Assembly: GCA_003225515.1 (NCBI GenBank)
Contig: QIAK01000035.1
Location: forward strand, 1-7,533
Direction of reading: 5' to 3'
Length of the DNA stretch: 7,533 bases
Source: Acidobacteriota bacterium
GTDB taxonomy: Bacteria; Acidobacteriota; Terriglobia; Terriglobales; Acidobacteriaceae
Shown here: positions 6,395 to 7,533 of the stretch, piece after piece
Layout: the number at the start of each line of letters is the position of its first letter
How positions within the stretch are numbered: position 1 is the stretch's first letter
Position numbers and translations under genes: made by a program
The notes under the pieces: generated by a model
Database searches by the model: none
What the model saw: only the letters and a program-made list of their open reading frames with translations
Told to the model about the DNA's origin: nothing

Positions 6395-7527
6395 TCATTG
6401 AACTGGCCAGCTCGCCGGCACTTCCACATACGAGCGATCCAGCGCGCCTACGGATGGGCATCCCAGCAGTCGCAACGTGCGCTCAACGTCCGATCGTAAA
6501 ATCTTCAACGCCAACGTGACTCCCTCAGGCCCGGCGGCCGCAAGTCCGTAAGCATAAGCTCGTCCAATCAGCACCGCGCGCGCACCCAGGCACAGCGCCT
6601 TTACGATGTCGCTGCCACGCCGAACTCCTCCGTCCATGAGCACTTCGGCCTGACCTTTTACCGCTGCGACGACTTCCGGCAGCGCCCTCAGAGTAGGAGA
6701 AACGGAATCAAGTTGACGGCCTCCATGGTTCGAGACCACCACCGCGGCGGCACCTTCATCCACCGCGCGCCGGGCATCGTCGCCAGTCAGCAATCCCTTG
6801 ACGACGATCGGTCCGGTCCAGAGTTCGCGGATCCAACGCAAATCTCCCCACGTCACCGTTGCGCTGGCCAGAGCGGCCCCCACGTCAACCAGTTCCATCG
6901 GACCTTTGCCTGGGCTCACCACGTTTTCCAGCCTAGGTAAGCTTCCATCGGAAAGAAACGCGGCCAGCCATCCGGGATGAGAGAGGATGTTGGGCAGGTA
7001 GGGAATCTTTGCGAACAAGGAGGTGCTTAAGAGTTCCTTCATCCCATTGCGAGGATCACGCTCTCTCAATCCCGCGACGGGCGTATCCACGGTGATCACC
7101 AAAGCAGAAAATCCGGCGCGTCGAGCTCGATCGATGGATCCTTCCGCAGCTTCACGACCGCCAAGCAGATACAGCTGATACCAGACCGGCCCCTGCGACG
7201 CCGCTTTCACGTTCTCCAGTTTGTGACCGGAGATGGTCGAGAGGATGTATCCCGTACCTGCCTCGCCCGAAGCATGAGCCGCGGGACTGGAGCAAGCATA
7301 GCGGGGAAAGAAAGTTCATGCCCGAGCACGCGAGTCCTCAGATCGCAACTCCCAACCGCGACCGCACTGCGCGGGCGAAACAGCACATCACGAAATGCAC
7401 GGCAGTTCTCCGCCAAGGTAATCTCGGCCTCAGCGCCGCCATCCAGATAATCGAATACGGACTTGGGTAGCCGGCGTTGCGCCATACGGCGCAGATCCTC
7501 GATATTGATAACCCCTGAGATATTCAT
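6395..7527 (-). pseudogene. FMN-dependent alpha-hydroxy-acid dehydrogenase (L-lactate dehydrogenase/glycolate oxidase family), frameshifted
   Basis: The N-terminal part (from ATG 7527; NIEDLRRMAQRRLP, VFDYLDGGAEAE) runs in one frame to APV at about 7285 and ends at a TGA at 7209-7207. The rest continues in another frame from about 7282 to the TGA at 6397-6395. It begins AAHASGEAGTGYILS and includes YQLYLLGG, ITVDTPVAG, the FMN/active-site stretch PIVVKGL, the catalytic His in SNHGGRQLD (codon at 6727-6725), and VLMDGGVRRG. Compared with the family, about 12-13 residues between APV and AARAAGEAGT are missing, so one deletion of roughly 37 or 40 nt explains both the gap and the frame change. 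The missing segment lies next to FMN contacts at the start of the barrel, so activity is probably lost. Intact members oxidise L-lactate, glycolate or similar acids. The true start could lie past the window edge, as the two codons before 7527 are open. A sequencing or assembly error remains possible. Confidence 0.85.
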
Positions 7528-7533
7528 GCGTGC

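Noticed and set aside
6395..7527. Reading the hydroxy-acid dehydrogenase as two separate genes
   Set aside because: The downstream frame encodes conserved family residues (GEAGTGYILSTISGHKLEN) before the GTG at 7210, so one ancestral gene has been broken.

Overview
The window looks like chromosomal DNA from a soil-type, moderately high-G+C bacterium. The gene families and their pairing (a Tat-exported Gfo/Idh/MocA protein, a GMC oxidoreductase with a gluconate 2-dehydrogenase subunit 3-like partner, and a Tat-exported xylose-isomerase-like TIM barrel) are typical of Acidobacteriota such as Solibacter/Koribacter relatives. They also occur in Planctomycetota, Verrucomicrobiota and Bacteroidota. 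The acidobacterial assignment is inferred from gene content only; no marker gene is present.

Layout. On the + strand, from the left edge: the C-terminal 425 residues of a xanthine-dehydrogenase-family molybdenum hydroxylase (1-1278), a 62-residue protein of unknown function (1401-1589), and an exported Gfo/Idh/MocA oxidoreductase (1680-3014). A promoter-like sequence precedes the last of these. On the - strand, reading from the right edge leftward: a broken FMN-dependent alpha-hydroxy-acid dehydrogenase (7527-6395), a gap of about 116 bp, then a tight three-gene run. That run is a subunit 3-like protein (6278-5676), the GMC flavoprotein (5679-3991, ATGA overlap) and an exported sugar-isomerase-like TIM barrel (3985-3041, 5-nt gap). 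The + and - blocks converge with only 26 bp between stop codons. No gene-free stretch exceeds 300 bp. No rRNA, tRNA, CRISPR array, insertion sequence or integrase is visible.

How the genes may work together. The three-gene run plus the convergent Gfo/Idh/MocA gene looks like a cell-envelope sugar or glycoside oxidation module. The GMC/subunit 3 pair would oxidise a sugar hydroxyl and feed electrons to the respiratory chain. The TIM barrel would act on the keto-sugar or keto-glycoside. The Gfo/Idh/MocA protein would do NAD(P)-linked redox chemistry on the same type of substrate. This resembles the known logic of glucoside 3-dehydrogenases and of C-glycoside deglycosylation systems, in which a flavin- or NAD-dependent 3-oxidation is followed by a sugar-isomerase-like lyase. 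The substrate cannot be read from sequence. The Mo-hydroxylase and the hydroxy-acid dehydrogenase pseudogene have no evident link to this module.
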